From: Amoeboaphelidium protococcarum
Lineage: Eukaryota; Aphelidiomycota; Aphelidea
Assembly: GCA_023515745.1 (NCBI GenBank)
Contig: JALECJ010000257.1
Span: 1,304,687-1,368,686 of the forward strand
Direction of reading: 5' to 3'
DNA length: 64,000 bases
In this document: positions 1-12,590 of the stretch, piece after piece
How positions within the stretch are numbered: position 1 is the stretch's first letter
Layout: each line of letters opens with the position of its first letter
Made by a program: the position numbers and the translations under genes
Notes under the pieces: model-generated
Told to the model about the DNA's origin: nothing
Database searches by the model: none
The model's input: only the letters and a program-made list of their open reading frames with translations

Positions 1-1
1 C

Positions 2-1240
2 AATAATCTTATTGTTGAAAAGCTCAACAAGGGCCTGGTAGAAGAAGCCAAATACCTGGTTCTTGCAGCATCGTCTAATCCTTATCGAGACTTCACGTTT
101 GAATCTGGGACTGAGCTGCAGTAAGACTCGAAATCCGCCGTTGTTGAAATGTTGATCATGCTGCTGGATTGTGATATTGTAGTCACTAATGCTCGAAAGT
201 TTGCACTAGGGGCAATATTCAAGGCGTTTGCGAGGTTTACGGTGGACCACTGGTAGTTGTTATTGCGCACCGTCATGTTGTCCTTTAGTCGCGTTCATTA
301 TGAAGAATCGCTCAATTGCGACTCTTTCCATATTGATATTTGGCATACGGTTGAGAGTTTGGGTGGTCCGATTGGATTTGGTAATCTTTTGCTTAACATC
401 GATATACAGACTTTATCTCTATTTCACGAATGTTTAATATTTTATAATGTCTGCGATTACTGTCTTAAATGGACGCAATAGATGTTGGATGACGTGTCTA
501 CTCGTCTGATGGAGCTTTATTGTCAGGGTGGTGAATCTAAGCATCTGGAAATTCTCGCTCATTACATTCAATTAATATTGGATAGTGATCTCTATTCTGA
601 ACTCTCTTTTTAAAGACTTGAGGAAGTTGCAACTTAAGAGCAGTTACAAAGCATATGTGAGCATCTACCTTATGATAACATCGCCTCCCTGACATTCGGT
701 CATCGGTTTCTCAAGCCTTGGATGAATGAAGTTGTTCAGATATCCGAAGAGCCAAAGTTTCTTGATAATCTCATCAAGATTGTCCAATTATGCTATGCGA
801 ACAATAGTAGTAAACTGTGGAAAGTGCCCTATTTTATCCGTTCAACCATAAAGCGGGTGATTGCAAACGCACTGGTGACGCAACCTGAGACAAGTTCATC
901 ACGATTCTGGTTCTTTGAAGGATTACCTCTGTTTATAATGCTGGACGAGGTAATAGTAAAAGCTTACGTGGAGTTATGGCCATATGTAATAATTATTTCA
1001 TAGAGTCTACGTGTCCCTGGAATTGAAGAGTTGGCTCGTGGATTGTTTCATTACATTGAATCTAATAACAATTTTCTTCTGGAGGAGAAGGTGGAGCTGA
1101 TCTAATTGTATCAAGCTGAAGCTAAAATTCTCAACGATTAAAGTTTGCAAAATGAGATTCATCGGTTGATCAATTAGTCTTCCGACAAGAAACTCGAGCT
1201 TCTGCTGGCAGAATCAGAGGAAGAATCTTCAGAGCCTTGA
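2..1240 (+). CDS. F-box-like array protein, subfamily A, 5' part outside window
   Basis: This is the C-terminal half (413 codons including TGA) of the first array member; its start and F-box-like region lie left of the window. The frame is open from base 2 to TGA at 1238-1240 when TAA/TAG are read as Gln. It opens within the family's KLNxGLVEEA helix motif. An EQLQSICEHL segment follows near 640-680, then RFWFFEGLP near 900 and a RGLFHYIES motif near 1035. The FEGLP wording and RGLFHYIES ending place it in subfamily A with the genes at 1694, 15272 and 26046. The last 25 codons are rich in Glu and Ser. Function is unknown. The family's F-box resemblance suggests an adaptor of a cullin ligase, but that part is not visible here. 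Confidence 0.8.
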
Positions 1241-1693
1241 TGCCTTGGCACTCAAGATGGTGCATCAGTAGATGGCACAGCTGCATCACTAAATGCTTTG
1301 CGCGTCATATCTTCTCCTTAACATAGTTGAGATTGTTTGAATTTGCAGCATGTATCTGAAATCACCTGAATTGTTAATATATATTTCATCAAAATGTCTT
1401 CTTTTGGTATAACGATTACTTTATTTTACTTCTTCATACATCTGTTTCTGAAACCATTTGATGATGCACAACATTCCGATTGACGCTAGAGCAATACTAA
1501 AGAGCGCGATTTTCAGTAATGTTTCTCTGAGGTATCGATCAACTCTTGAAACGCAAAGCAATCTATGATCTCGTTTCACTTTTAGCATTAGCTAGAACTC
1601 TCCTTTAAATCGCGCGTCCTCTCTTTTCTTGACACGGCTTGTCTCCTCCACTGCTGGCTTTATAATAATACACTCTGCCTTTACATACAGATC
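1241..1693. other. Intergenic, array promoter region
   Basis: No coding signal is seen in this 453-base gap between two array genes. A CGCGCGTC run at 1611-1618, about 80 bases before the next start, is followed by a pyrimidine-rich stretch. Similar GC-rich hexamers lie before several other genes of the window. No promoter element is proven. Confidence 0.4.
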
Positions 1694-4042
1694 ATGTCTC
1701 AACTTGTCAGTCTATTAGATCTGCCACACAGTCTTTTATACTAGTACTTGAGGCCTGTAGATTTTCTTCAATTGTCCAAGTGTAATAAGGAATGCCAAGG
1801 TGCCATCGTGAACCAAAAGTTCAAGGTCAGGGACGCGTACTTTCGTTATTATGGCCCTCTCCTGACTGCATATCGTATAAAGTTTCATTAATATCTGTAG
1901 CTACAGTCTGAAGAAGATTACATATTCTTTTTTCATGAACAGATTAAGTCGTATCATGCGTTGATGGCTGTTGTGTCGTAGGATTATATGTTTCGAGACC
2001 CGATATTAAATTATGATTGGAATAAGTCTGTTTAATAATTTTATTGTGCGATTGCCGAACAGTGTAAGATTTCTCGTCATTTCAATTCATGGTCTGAGGT
2101 ATATGCTCTAAACAAGGAGAAGGTGAAGTTGAGCTCTGGTGAAGTTCTTGCTTCCTCTCAGATTGATTTGCTTATCATTCTCTATTGGGCATTTGTGAAA
2201 CGGAACTAGCAAGTTTCAGATCCAAAGAGGAAGCCGTGTCGCGTGTCCAAATACGGCTACTATCACGATGCCGTAAAGAACTTCCAATTGGACGCCTTGG
2301 TTAAGATTATCAATTCGGAATTTGACGTCTTGATTGAGGAAGTAAACATCATCAACTCGAATAGGTCGCGCCAAGGACGTCCTGCTATAATTAGTGGTAA
2401 GGCTGATGCTTTCTCTCAACTGTGTCAATATTTTTAGCTTGGAAGTTGTGATGATGTCAGAGAGAAATTGGCAAAGTCTCTAGAGAGTGCACCCAACTTT
2501 GAGACGTTGTATGCGTACTTGAATGTCATTACGCTTCAACAGTAGTACAATCACTCAACGGTACATAAGCTTCTCGATGAATATCTGGTTCGTATCTTGA
2601 ATAATCCGCTAAATAAAGTGCTATAGTAGTAATCGGTGGGATTTGTCAAACTTATTCGCGACAAATATCTAATCTCTACGCAAATGCAATCTTTGCTGTA
2701 GCTTCACTTATCTTACTTCTGGGTAGATCTAAAGATTAAAGATGTCAAGGTGGTAAAGAGCGTCGAAGCTTGCTGGGCTATTTTATCTATTTTCAAAATG
2801 TTTGAGTCTGCTCAAAGTGAGAGTACTTACTAGAAGTTGGTGTATGGAAAGCTTTGCAGATGTCGCACTGATGAAGCCATGTATCTAATTCTTGCTGCTT
2901 ATTGTTACGACATTGAGAAACCTTTTCAATGGGAAGAGTAGGAGATGTCTCAGATTGCAATAAAGACTTTAGTTAAAGTCCTGGAGTAACTATTGGATGT
3001 CAAGTTTGTGGTAAGAGAGAGTGAATTTTTCCGGCTCGGCTGTATATTTAATACTTTCAAGGAATCTTTGGTAGATCATTAACATCATCTTATGCGTGTA
3101 TCAATGCTGAAGTTCAGTCATGTAGGTCATATGAATATCGATAACTGCTATTATAGTCATGATTATATGCAATATATCATCGGATGTCTTGGTGGACCAA
3201 CTGAATGGGCACATGTGTTACTTAATAGTGATGTCGATTTTATAGCTCAACTCAAAGGATGTATTATTGTCATTGGTCTTTATCCTGATTTAGATCTCAT
3301 GAGCTAATCTTTGCTCGACCAGGTTTCTGTTCATCTGGTTAATCTGTTCTGCGGAAATGAGAGGCTTGATTTTCATATTCTCGCCTGCTACTTCTAGCAC
3401 CTACGAGAAATGTGTCTTTATGCTGAGGAGGCAGTGCTCAAACTTAAGCAAATTGGTAGTGATAAAGAGTTAAGTATTATCTGCAAGATGGTCCCGGAGT
3501 ACGAAGATATCGTCGTTATGAACTTCGGCTCTCAGTTTCAACCGGGCTGGATTAATGAATGTCAAAGAATATCTAATGAAGTTGAATTCCCGCAGAATAT
3601 CATTTAAATTGTGGATGTATATAATGCTAATAGTGACAAGTTCTCGTATATACTTTAATACATTGAAAAAGCTATCGCCAATGCTGTCGTAAAAATTGTA
3701 TTGAAGCAGCCTGTAACTAGCACGTCTAGATATTGGTTCTTTGAAGGCTTACCAGTGTCTATACTGGAAGAGAGCTTTGTAATAAAAGTGTATATCAAAA
3801 TCTGGCCTACTGCTATGCTAGCCTCAGAAAGTTTAAGAGTTTGTGAATATTCAGAATTGGCACTTGGCTTTTTCCAGCACATTCAATGCCATGATATTCT
3901 GCCTGAGAAGCAAGTATCATTAATTTAAATGTTCTTCACTCAAGCTAAGTATGCTCAAGCAAATAATCTGGTCTGTGAGATTAAACGCCTGATTAAGGAG
4001 TTTTATGGATGTAAGATGGAAGCTCTATTGGGTGAATAATGA
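1694..4042 (+). CDS. F-box-like array protein, subfamily A
   Basis: This is an intact 782-residue reading frame, ATG 1694 to TGA 4040-4042, with no intron. Residues 8-45 resemble an F-box: a short leucine helix, then YLRPVDFLQL from about residue 18, then a Cys-containing helix. A FRYYGPLLTAYR block follows. Then come ASSQIDLLIILY, a GYYHDAVKNFQLDALV block, and a helical middle without low complexity. RYWFFEGLP stands at about 679-687. The start is the first ATG in frame and matches the position in all paralogues. Its nearest relatives in the window are the genes at 15272 and 26046, which share the YYxDAxKxF wording. Substrate recognition for ubiquitination is a guess from the F-box likeness; the middle and C-terminal domains are unrecognised. 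Confidence 0.85.
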
Positions 4043-4437
4043 AAGAAGAAGCATAATGTTCTAACTTGAACAATACTATCATTATAAACTTGATTCTATT
4101 TTATACTACTTTTAAAAGTTCTATACGCTCTTACCGCCTCATTGTTAGTCGATCGCGACTGACAGCAATTTTGTAATTTGACTTGTTTCAGCCTCTTAAG
4201 ATGTCAAATTAGCTGTTGACATACACATCCACCCGAAATATACGCTGGATATGATGTGACAGTACTTCAGCCATTCAGTGTAAAATTGCATGATATTCCT
4301 CTTACCGACGGTTATTATCACATCCAATATATAGCTTTGTCGAGTCAATAACGCGTCCTCTCCTTTTGATGAAAATAAATGAACAGTCAAACTCAACTGT
4401 AGACTCTATGCCCATATATCTTCTGGCTGATTTCATA
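4043..4437. other. Intergenic, no gene seen
   Basis: No homologous segment is seen here. An ACGCGTCCTCTCC stretch at 4351-4363 resembles the sequence before the start at 1694. It lies about 90 bases before the family relic at 4438, so it probably belongs to that relic's old promoter. Confidence 0.35.
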
Positions 4438-4562
4438 AACCTGTTACAACTTCCGACTGCTCCTTTACATTAGAGCTGAAGACCTGTCAATCCTTTACAA
4501 CTTTGTTTGAGTTTGAAAAGAAATAGTGATGCGGAGAATAATGTTCAATTGATCCAGTATTG
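4438..4562 (+). pseudogene. Relic of an array gene N-terminus
   Basis: About 40 codons read LLQLPTAPLHQS, then TGA, then RPVNPLQLCLSL. This matches the F-box-like start of the intact paralogues (LLQLPTTPLYSYLRPVDLFQLC in pieces). The TGA replaces the Leu of YLRP, and no family sequence continues downstream. It is a decayed fragment standing exactly where a gene of the array would be expected. Confidence 0.65.
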
Positions 4563-4907
4563 TTCGATATTACAATATCTATAATTTTAATCAAGGTTCC
4601 AAATCCGTGCATGTGTCCCGGTACATCGTAGTATTTTGAACATCAGCTTCCCCGCCTAAAAGTACATGTCCAAATCAGAATAACCACCTTTACAATATCG
4701 CCATCACTTTTAGAGACGAGCGCATATTCCATCCACTAGAAATCATTGACTACTAAACTCAAGTCCCACATCATGTCCTCTACTAGCGACCAACTTATAC
4801 CGAAATTGGACGCGCGCTAAACAAAATTTCTCTCCGTTGAAATTTAAGCAGGCTAGTCTTTTCTCTTCGCATAGCACTGCTTTAAAGTATTCGCAATTAC
4901 TGACGTT
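4563..4907. other. Intergenic
   Basis: No coding segment is seen. ACGCGCGC at 4810-4817 lies about 90 bases before the next gene, the same placing as the GC-rich run before the start at 1694. Confidence 0.35.
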
Positions 4908-7250
4908 ATGTTTACTCTGACAGATTTACTAATCCTACCTACAGTTCCTGTATATAGATATCTAAGGCCGGTGGATTTACTGCAGTTGTATTTATGCAAT
5001 CGCTAATGTTAGAGCGTTATTTAGACTTAGAAGGCTCAAGTCAGAGAGACATACCTCAAGTATTATGGGCCTCTACTAGCTGCTCATCGCATAAAGTCTC
5101 ACCCGTATCTTAATTTAAAGACTGCTGATGATTACTCATTCTTCTTCCATGAAGATATGAAATTTAATGAGATCTGGCATCTTCTGCTGAGCAAGTCTTA
5201 TGTCTCCAACAATGAGATTGAGGTGGACGAGTGGAAGAAGGCATTGTGTAAGTATTGTGAATTAGACTTTGGTTATGAGGCTCCCAGGTAGTTGTACTTT
5301 GAGCAAATGTCAGATCTATACATGCGCCAGTAGGATGATGTAAATGTTGAGTCTGGGGAACTGTTGGCCTACTCATAGGATGATTTTCTGCTTACTCTAT
5401 GCTTCACCTACTGTATGGACTTTGAATATAACAAGGAGGATATTATCGGTAAATCAGTGTATGTATCTCGCTTTGGTTACTTTCACGATGCAATGAATAA
5501 GTATGGAGTGGAGATGTTGATCTATAACTTGGTGAGGTACAATCAGGGAAGAGGCTTTACGGATCCAGCTGATATCTCAGACTTCTTGAGCAACTATTGT
5601 TAATTCTTTTGCTTTGGCTCACCTTCTGATCTATTGGTGCAGATTGAGAATATTCTAGATACTCGCCCTCATTTCTATGCTCTAGAGGCGTACTTTCTAG
5701 TTATTAAGGGTCTCCGCAAATATTAGACGATAGATATAAAGTAGAAATTGATGGCGTTCTTCTCAAAGCTTATTGCATAGCCTGGTCATTTCACTTTGCT
5801 CCGTGAAGATACGGATATGATGAGAGAGCGTCTCTTGTGTGAAGCATGCAATCTGGTGGGTGACTTATTTCAAGAGCACGTTAAAGTAAAGTGGATTGTG
5901 GATCAGATCAAGTCGGTGAAGCATATAACTTGTCTTGAGTATGGATGGGCTGTGGTGTAAGTATTGGTGATCTATAAAGATCAATTTGATGTACCTAAAT
6001 TTTATAGTGAGTTGATGGTGGAGAAATTTAGTAATAAAGATACTCTGGAAGAGGCCAAGTTGTTGTTAATGTCCCTGGTGTTGCTGCCAAGGAAGTAACG
6101 TACTTTGTATATTGTCTTAATGACGGAGCTGTTTGCCAAGTATAAATCTAATGTGCTTACTGTTATCAAGTCTCTATTATAAACAGATTTTGTGGTTAAG
6201 AATGCCGACAAGTATTAGCTTCCTTAAGCTGTGGATTATTTCAGTAAGCTCTTAGTTGATCATCACGAAGAATTGTTCGGCATTGCTCTGACATCATTCA
6301 GTAAAGTTCATCCTAAAGGCATCAAGGGCACTGTGGACTGTGGTGGAGAATATCACGATGGAATAGATAAGATTCTCAATTCATTCGGTGGACACAGGCA
6401 GTATTAAAAATTCTTGGCTAAATTGGATGCCTCAATGTTATCTGATTATCATGAGTGCATTGTGACTAATTTGCTGTTTCATTACTGCCCCTACTATAAA
6501 GAGTCTTTTACGGATAAGGCGTTCATGAAGCTGTTGACTCTATATTGTAAGCTCGGTGATCCTGTTAAGACTGCAGGATTCTTGAAGATTTACCTTGAAG
6601 ATGAAGATCGTGATGAGAACTTGTTGAAGAGACTGAAGCGTCTATGTAATGAAGAGTAATTGCGCGCTGTATGTGAACATTTGAATGTAGATGAAATTGA
6701 GTCCTTGGAAGTGGGAGATGAATATTAGAAGCCTTGGATGAAGGAGATAAAGTTGGCTAGTAAGTTGCCATTTCCACAAAATATAACCAAGGTTGTTTTA
6801 ATTGCAAAAGATCAGTGTGGCAGTTTGGAGAAAGCGCCGCGTATTGTGCAAGCTTACATGTAAGGGCTATGTAGGATGGCTATCACTGATAAGCCCAAAG
6901 ATTCTACATCCAGATTCTACTTCATTGATGGACTTCCTGCGTTTGTGTTTAAAGAGAAGGTGATATTGAGCGGTTATGTTCGCATGTGGGCCTTGAGTTC
7001 ATTGTTCAATCAGTATCCGAATATTCCACCGTAATCAGAACTTGCGCACGGATTCTTTAATTGGTTGGAGAATAATAAAGACTTATCGCCGGAAGAACGT
7101 CGTTAGATGGTTAAGACTTTTGCAAAGGCTGCCACCCAAGAGGAGATGGTGGACAGTTCTCTCATTAAAACTGCTACTGCATTGGCAGAACGTCTCGGTT
7201 ATGATTTTGAAGATACTGACTCTGATTAGGATGCATATGAAGAGTACTGA
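4908..7250 (+). CDS. F-box-like array protein, subfamily B
   Basis: This is an intact 780-residue frame, ATG 4908 to TGA 7248-7250, with no intron. YLRPVDLLQL begins at about residue 18. A YLKYYGPLLAAHRIK block and a GYFHDAMNKYGVEML block follow. A repeated ERLxDEAKxLL-like helix lies near residue 385, and RFYFIDGLP at about 669. The C-terminus is strongly acidic, ending DSDQDAYEEY. It is the most divergent subfamily B member here: Ile replaces the second Phe of the FFDGLP core. Many in-frame TAA/TAG codons stand at positions where paralogues have CAA or CAG, which supports reading them as Gln. Function is unknown beyond the F-box-like start. Confidence 0.85.
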
Positions 7251-7416
7251 GATTTATTATTACTTGTGTTTAATAATATTTAATTTCAATTTATGAGTGA
7301 GGATCATCACGTGGGTCTTCTTCCCCTGTTAGGTAACAGAGGACATCCTTAAATCGGTTTTGCACACTTTTCTTTAGTAGAAGCAGAGTGTTTCATATTA
7401 TCGATTGCTTACCACA

Positions 7417-9735
7417 ATGACCGATTAATTGTACTAAATTTTATAGCTGCAGGATACCACTCTCTATGACTATTTGAGACCTGTAGATTTGCTTCAATTA
7501 ACACTGACAAGTAAATAATGCAAAGACATAATACTGAGTTAAAGATCGCTAGTGCGACATTCTTATTGGAAGTATTATGGACCTGTATTGGCAATGTATC
7601 GCGTTAAAATGCACCCCTTCTTGTAATTAAAGACTGTAGATGACTACTTATTCTTCATGCACAAAGATTTGGACTATGATAAAGATCTGCTTATAAATGC
7701 TCTTTAGTGGTGTGGAATATTCGGTGAACCTCGAGTCGACGCATGGAGTAAGGCAATCAAGATTCGATTTTAATCAGACGATCGTTATGTGCCATAAGAT
7801 AAATTTAAAGCGGCTGAGTGGTAGCGAATCTATGCACCTGATATTTATAAAAAGAATTTGGACTTGGACCAACCTCTCGCTATATCTCAGAATGATTTCC
7901 TGATAACTGTTTTTCGATAGTATGCGTTTAATGAACTAAACCTCGTCAATTCTGGTTTAGATGACGGTCGCAAGTCCGCCCCTCCTTTACGCTTCTGGCG
8001 TTATGGTTATGTATATGATGCTCTGTAAAAGTTTGGCTTATAAGCCCTGGTTTTAGTGTACAACGATTATTACAATCATCGAACCAATGTATCAGTTGAT
8101 CATTAAGAGTTTATATAGACTGGCGTATTTGAATCAATGTGTGATCACTTTCGACTTGGAGATTGTATGTCTGTATTGTCAAGATTAGCTAATCTGATGG
8201 AAGTTGATCCTAGTTTTAGTGTTTTAGAGGCTCATTATTGTATTAGCAAGGAGATGGGATTGAGTGATTAGTTGGATCGGAGCTCTTACTTTAAAGAAGG
8301 TCTGACGCGTATCATTCAACATTATTAGTGCACATCTACCGCATCACTCAGTGTAGTGCAAGACAATTATATACCTGAAGAGAGTTTGGAAATGTCTTCT
8401 TAACTCGAAGAGTACTTGGTCTAGTATATATCATACGACTGGATGTGTGATTATTTCTAGCAGTTTGATTCAACACCTTCGACAGAATCTGCCTGGATTA
8501 TGGCTGAATTGTTGGCAGTTTATAAAATGAAAAACTGCAGAGTTTTATTGCTGCAAAAAGTGGTGGACAAAATTAGTAGAGGCGTAATTGATGAAGTATG
8601 TTATTTACTTACGGCTATCACGTCGTTCCGAAGCTCTCTTGATGGATGTTGGGGCATGTTTGACTCCGATCTGTTTAAAGAGAACATAGATGCTGTAATT
8701 GAAGTCGTGATAAAGCTGGGACATAATTGGTAAGTGGCCCGACTATTTGAAAATGTATTGGGAAATTAAAAATTATTGGTGATATCTCGTTTTATCCACG
8801 CTTTTGTTAATGCTCGTGATGGTCGCATTAATGATGCTAGCAATATTTATAGATTTAAGGGTATATTCAACACAATTGATGTTTGGTCTTGGCATAATGG
8901 TGAAGTGTTTAATTATTGTCTTCAGTCTTTAAGTGCTGTGATGCTTTAGATTTATCATGAACATAGTTTGGGGTTTATCCTTAGATCCTTTAGCTGCAAA
9001 TATCAGGAATAGGTTTGTTAGCTTATTGTGAAATTATTATCTTTCTACAAAGATTCTGGTGATTTATAAAGGACTGCTTCATTTCTGAATGCATATGTAC
9101 TAAGTTTTTTGAGGGATGATAAGCTACAGAAAATAGTTACAAGTCTTCACTCATATGAGTAGTTGAGGTATATTAGTACTTACTTGAAAATTGATGTGAT
9201 AGAAGCTTTGAAATTGGGCACAGAGTATCAATTGTCCTGGATCTAGGAGATCAAACTGGTTGCGTCTGATCTCTAGTTCCCTGACAATTTAATCCAATTT
9301 GTGCGCATTGTTAATGCTAACTGCGGTTCTTTTGCTGACACGCCAGAATTAGTAAGAGATTTGCTACTGTAATTGATAACATCGACCATCGCCCTGCCAC
9401 TGGAATAGCGTAAATCGCGATTTTACTTCTTTGATGGATTGCCGTATTATGTGTTTAAAGAGGAAGTAATACTATAAAACTTCCCGATTGTGTGGGATGA
9501 TACTAGGATTATACCAGATCGCTCACTTGTCCCTCCAGAGCTTGAATTTGTCCGCGGATACCTCTCATATGTCCACTCTGACAATGTACCTGAACGCGAT
9601 CGTGAGTAGCTAGTATGCAGATTACTCGCCGACGCTCGTTCCCGATTTGTTTGGACCGAGGGTGATGTTATAGATATACTTGTGAAGGACCATGGATATC
9701 CCTCTTCGTTGTCCACTGATGATTTTGATTATTGA
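7417..9735 (+). CDS. F-box-like array protein, subfamily B
   Basis: This is an intact 772-residue frame, ATG 7417 to TGA 9733-9735, beginning 166 bases after the previous gene. The fourth, seventh and tenth codons are TAA, TAA and TAG, so the F-box-like start (Leu/Gln helix, then YLRPVDLLQL from about 19) is visible only with Gln decoding. RHSYWKYYGPVLAMYR follows. RFYFFDGLPYYVFKEE starts at about residue 668. It is close to its downstream neighbour at 10093: both have LDYDK followed by an AWxKAI helix near residue 110, so the pair is probably a recent duplication. Protein role is unknown. Confidence 0.85.
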
Positions 9736-10092
9736 AGAAGCAAGAGGGAATAAAGCTGGCTTTAATTGTAATCACTTACCGTGTCTAAATTGGAACGTTA
9801 TGCGCTGCCACAAACACCGTTAAGCTTCGTGACGCGTCACGGAAACTGTTGGAATATCGATTAATGATGTGATCTGATTGTTTTGCGTTATGTTCATGGA
9901 TAAAGCATGTGAAGAACACACAGTTGATGTAAAATAATTATACTTACTGTCTCAGTTGATTGACATATCATTTTGATAGCTGTTTTAAGCGACACTCTAT
10001 GCTCTGAGAGGTTGGAACACCAGATGCTTCCTCTCCCTCTCTCTTACTCTCTCTTTGTATCTTTCTTGAAACAACGGAGAACCGCTTTTATC
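9736..10092. other. Intergenic with 12-base palindrome
   Basis: A perfect palindrome GTGACGCGTCAC at 9829-9840 contains ACGCGT, the core of yeast MluI cell-cycle boxes. It lies about 250 bases before the next start. No other feature is seen. Confidence 0.4.
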
Positions 10093-12417
10093 ATGACTCT
10101 GTTACTGTATCAATTGTTACAACTTCCGGATACATCGTTATATAACTATTTGAGACCAGTAGATTTACTACAATTAACACTGACTAGTTATGAGTGTAAA
10201 GATATAATATTGAGCTAGAGACTGTTAGTGCGCCAGTCTTACTGGAAGTATTATGGACCAGTGCTGGCAATGTATCGCTGCAAGTTTCACCCATATCTTC
10301 AACTAAAGACTGCCAATGATTACTTATAGTTCTTGCACAAGGATTTAGATTATGATAAATTACTGCATCTTAATTCACTCAATTGGTGCGCACTTTATGA
10401 TGAGTCTCCTGTCGAGGCATGGAACAAGGCAATCTGGAGTGGATTCTCTTTGGACGATCGATATGTGCCTTAAGAGTAGTACAGAGTTAGCTAATGGCGG
10501 TTCTTCTATGAGCCTGATATCAATTATAAATCTCTGAATATGGAAGAACCTCTGGCATCATCTCAGCTGGATTTCTTGATAATTCTATTTGGACTATACA
10601 CTCACAATCAGGAACATTATGACAAGGTTGGTATGCGCTGCCTTCGGTATGGCTACCTCCACGATGCTCTGAAGAAGTTTGGCTTGCAAGTTCTAGTGTT
10701 GATATTTAATCAATATTACGACCTGAAATTTCATGGGCATATCAATAGACCAGAGATTGTTTAAATTGGGCTGTTTGAATCAATCTGTAATTTTTTTACT
10801 CTGGGTGATGGCCGGTAGGTATTGGATAGATTGGCCGATTTAATGGAGGCGGCTCCTGATTTCAAAGTACTATTAGCACATTATAGAGCTTCCAGAGATT
10901 TAGGGTTGAATGATAAGTTGGATCACTGTGCTTATTTTAAGGATGCTGTGATGCGCGTAATAAAGCGCTATAGCTGCTCATCCACTGCGCAGTAAAATGA
11001 GATTGGAGACTTGTAGAGCCAGCAGCAAGGCTTAGAAATATCTGATCGCCTCAAAGCAGAATTGCGACAGTACTTAAACTACGACTGGGTGTGTTAACAA
11101 TTTCAACAGTATGATTCTATACCTTCAATAGAGTTTGGTTGGGTTATGATTGAATTGTTGTCTGCTCTAGATAAGAATAAGTCTTTAGTACTTCTATAGT
11201 AGAAACTTGCCGATAAGATCAATGGTGGTTGTATATAGGAAGCGGTGCATTTACTCATTGCTATTACTTCGTCCTAATGCATCAGGCTTGATTTCATGAC
11301 TTAGTTTAAATTTAATTTGTTCCAAGAGTCGAAGGATGCAGTGACACAAGTTTTGATGAAGCTGTTTGACTACATTCCTCGAATGTAAAATGACTTTTTC
11401 AATGGTTGGCTCTCGATAGCGTTTGTAGCATTTGGAAGAATGCTGGTAGCTGAGTAGAAATTGGCGATGTTATCTCGTCTCATATACGCTTATAGCTGTG
11501 CTTTAGGTCAACATTAGAACGATGTTGGTGAAGTTCGCGGTTGTAATGAAATTGTACGTACCATTGGCCAATTGGGAGGTTTAGATTTGTTCTAATAATT
11601 CATAAAGTCTTTAAACGCCAAGACTGTGTCACAGTATAATGAACGTATAATGGGAAGAGTACTTCACAACTTGAGGTCTATGGACAACATTGAATAGGTG
11701 GATAAGCTTTTTGCCATATTGCTATCTCTGTACAAGGAAATCGATGATCCCAAGAAGACTGCTTCATTTATTAATTGTCATTGCTAGGAAGGCATTTCTG
11801 GTAACAAACTGCGGGAAATTGTAAAGAGTCTCTACTCAGAGGAGTAACTGAAGCAAATTAGTATGAACTTGGAAAGTGATGTCATTGAAGATTTAAAGTT
11901 GGGGCCATAGTGTCATTCATCCTGGATTTAAGAGATTAAATAAATTGCATCTCACCTCAAGCTTCCTCACAATATCATAAAAGTAATGCGCATCATCAAC
12001 GACAACTGCGGCTGTTTTGCCAATGCTCCTAGATGCGTGTAAAAAGAATTGCTATCTATGATTGAATCCACCATCCTCCTTCCGCCGGAAGATCGCAAAA
12101 CACGATTCTACTTCTTTGATGGGCTGCCGTATTCTGTGCTTAGAGAGGATTTAATTATCCAGAAGTATATAGTCAGTTGGAAATGTGTCAAGGCGAGTCC
12201 TAATCGCCATAAGATCCCACATGAGTCCGAACTTGCCCATGGATACTTGTCGTATGTACATTCTGACATGGTACCTGAACGCGATCGCAGGTAGTTGTTG
12301 GGGAAATTCATCAAAGAGAATTCTCACTTGCGTCTCATCAGTGTGGATTATATCATGAAGGTTCTAATTGATGATTACGGATATCCACCTACGTTGTCGA
12401 CCAATGATATTTAGTGA
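10093..12417 (+). CDS. F-box-like array protein, subfamily B
   Basis: This is an intact 774-residue frame, ATG 10093 to TGA 12415-12417. The penultimate codon is TAG, directly before TGA, which cleanly separates the two meanings. YLRPVDLLQL starts near residue 19, RQSYWKYYGPVLAMYR near 49, and RFYFFDGLPYSVLRED at about 671. A Gln-rich stretch (LQSQQQGLE) lies in the middle. Its first 200 bases are almost the same as the minus-strand relic at 22.4-22.6 kb, so this gene or its parent seeded that fragment. It is the sister of the gene at 7417. Function is unknown. Confidence 0.85.
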
Positions 12418-12590
12418 AATACACTAGTTAAATCTCACTTTACTTAGATTTTTTTGACAGACAATATCACGTCACGTTGAACTTACTGTATATGGAAGCG
12501 GTTGTCAAAGATTAGATTTCACAACTTGTAACGCTTATACCGCTGGCTCCAAATTCCTCTTTGATACGGCTAACTAAACAGCTCGCTGTG

